A DNA stretch of 61,374 bases from positions 1 through 61,374 of the forward strand of contig CAZMLE010000018.1 in assembly GCA_964567045.1 (NCBI GenBank), written 5' to 3'. Below are positions 60,448 through 61,374 of the stretch, one piece after another; the stretch's first letter is position 1; the number at the start of each line of letters is the position of its first letter. Source of the DNA: JAFNGF01 sp964567045 (GTDB taxonomy: Bacteria > Planctomycetota > Phycisphaerae > Sedimentisphaerales > Anaerobacaceae). Made by a program: the position numbers and the translations under genes. Below the pieces are notes generated by a model. It ran no database searches, was not told the DNA's origin, and worked only from the letters and a program-made list of their open reading frames with translations.

Positions 60448-61374
60448 TTATGGCGTAATCGCGCCGTCATAAATGCGAACATCGTCAATCAGGCCGGACC
60501 AAAAACTGGCCGGCTCAAGATTCTTGCCGGCACCAATGTACAAGCCGCCGGTTGAACTGGCCAAAGTACCCTGCGTGCCTTTGGCTACCTCGACGTTGTC
60601 CACAAATAGAGTTCTGGTGGAGCCGTCCCAGGTTAGGCCTACACGGTGCCAATCGCCGTCTATAATCACTGCCTCTGAGAATAACGTCGTGCCAAACCGG
60701 CCGGCTGCCTTCAATTCGGTCATTAGTTTGCCCTGCGATGTACCGGCAGCGAGCCAATTCACTCCGCCGGCTTGAGATACGATGGCTTGCTCCGGCCCAC
60801 CACCTTTCACCCACGCAAAGACACTGAACGCCCCGGCTGCCGGGTCCAAGATAAAGGGCGTGCTAACATAATCATCCATCCCATCGAATTCCAGCGCACC
60901 ATTAATCTTGCCACCAGCAGGCTGCCAGGTTGGACCACCGTGAAGAGTACCATCGAGTTTTTGAATACTATCGTGGGCGATATTGCCCTCTGTCTCGTCC
61001 AACTTCCAGTATGCCACCAGTTCCACGGGGAACAGTTCCTTCAGCCAATATTCAGCTAAAACAGCCACGTCCTGGATATCTACAGTGCCGTCGCCCCAGG
61101 GCATGGGCCCCATATCGACCGATGATTCATTCTGGCCCCAGTATTGAGCAAGTTTGGAGAAATCTTTCAGGTCCACAATTCCGTCGCCGTTGAAGTCAAC
61201 AATTGGAGTGATTGGCGCCTGCCATAGGTCGGCGCTGCCAATTCCGCCGGGACGGTCGGAACCGAAGTAGAGCGTAGAACCATCGGCCGAGATGTTCGGC
61301 GAAAAGTCCCAATCCGAGGTATTGATAACTGGTCCGAGATTCATCGGTTCTCCCCAGGGATCGTTTGTTGTTGC
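60448..61374 (-). CDS. PD40 / dockerin-like / LamG protein, 5' end outside window
   Basis: The frame stays open to the window edge (ATTNDPWGEP before the first Met at 61344), so the N-terminus lies beyond. Visible part, 309 codons: the last PD40 repeats (SADGSTLYFGSDRPGG), a dockerin-like pair (DFNGDGIVDLKDFSKLAQYW, DGTVDIQDVAVLAEYW), and a C-terminal LamG (about 115-305; VAYWKLDETEGNIAHD, WHRVGLTWDG, LIDDVRIYDG). It is the intact counterpart of the shortened gene at 31355. Likely secreted. Confidence 0.85.
   Translation of the reverse strand, partial: ATTNDPWGEPMNLGPVINTSDWDFSPNISADGSTLYFGSDRPGGIGSADLWQAPITPIVDFNGDGIVDLKDFSKLAQYWGQNESSVDMGPMPWGDGTVDIQDVAVLAEYWLKELFPVELVAYWKLDETEGNIAHDSIQKLDGTLHGGPTWQPAGGKINGALEFDGMDDYVSTPFILDPAAGAFSVFAWVKGGGPEQAIVSQAGGVNWLAAGTSQGKLMTELKAAGRFGTTLFSEAVIIDGDWHRVGLTWDGSTRTLFVDNVEVAKGTQGTLASSTGGLYIGAGKNLEPASFWSGLIDDVRIYDGAITP

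Noticed and set aside
1..61374. CRISPR array
   Set aside because: The repeats are scattered, variable and hairpin-like; none forms regularly spaced direct repeats with unique spacers, and no cas genes occur.

Overview
The window looks like a chromosomal contig of a Planctomycetota bacterium, most like the Phycisphaerae/Sedimentisphaerales group. I infer this from gene content, since no rRNA is present: giant secreted LamG/PA14/dockerin-like proteins, PQQ-type propellers, WD40-like (PD40) proteins with dockerin-like tails, tandem DUF4139 proteins, and a Gram-negative envelope set (MreB/MreC, Lnt, many lipoproteins). There is no prophage and no CRISPR array.

Layout. 1-1.9 kb: minus-strand FHA / ThuA-like / small membrane gene cluster. 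2.2-5.0 kb: a membrane HExxH domain fused to an enolase whose two domains are in reversed order. 6.0-8.3 kb: a three-gene accessory operon (unknown protein, ribbon-helix-helix/GIY-YIG fusion, Dam-type methylase) with a palindromic operator in its promoter. 8.8-22.6 kb: tRNA-His, two PQQ propellers, a REP-flanked RAYT transposase, an outer-membrane barrel, a Tyr/Trp-rich TPR protein, a sugar isomerase-like protein, a beta-helix protein and two DUF4139 proteins. 22.6-28.8 kb (minus): sodium/solute symporter with a tiny partner, an ECF sigma operon carrying an archaeal ThrRS-editing-domain-like protein, and a second Tyr-rich TPR protein. 29-32.6 kb: KDG-kinase-like, VOC, and PD40 proteins. 32.7-47.1 kb (minus): mreC-mreB and partners, HEAT lipoprotein, lnt, DNA methylase, HepT/MntA pair, lipoprotein, two clpP, tig, tRNA-Gly, then chrA, a cupin broken by a TGA, and a hemerythrin. 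47.2-60.1 kb: exported Pcm and three giant LamG proteins. The window ends in a truncated HAD gene and a partial PD40/LamG gene.

A striking layer lies over the genes: at least five families of short dispersed repeats (REP-like hairpins ending CCCTAC, paired CCCC/GGGG hairpins, CTTCG-N-GCTCAGG elements, AATTGTCAATT-type AT-rich elements, CGGATT/CTGTGTTAATCTG elements). Many lie inside open reading frames and are read through in frame, with no loss of the host protein's catalytic motifs.

The strongest candidates for new biology are the membrane-anchored, apparently circularly permuted enolase; the RHH-GIY-YIG/Dam operon with its operator; and the sigma-factor operon with the tRNA-editing-like protein. 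All functional statements come from reading motifs by eye; no database search was possible.
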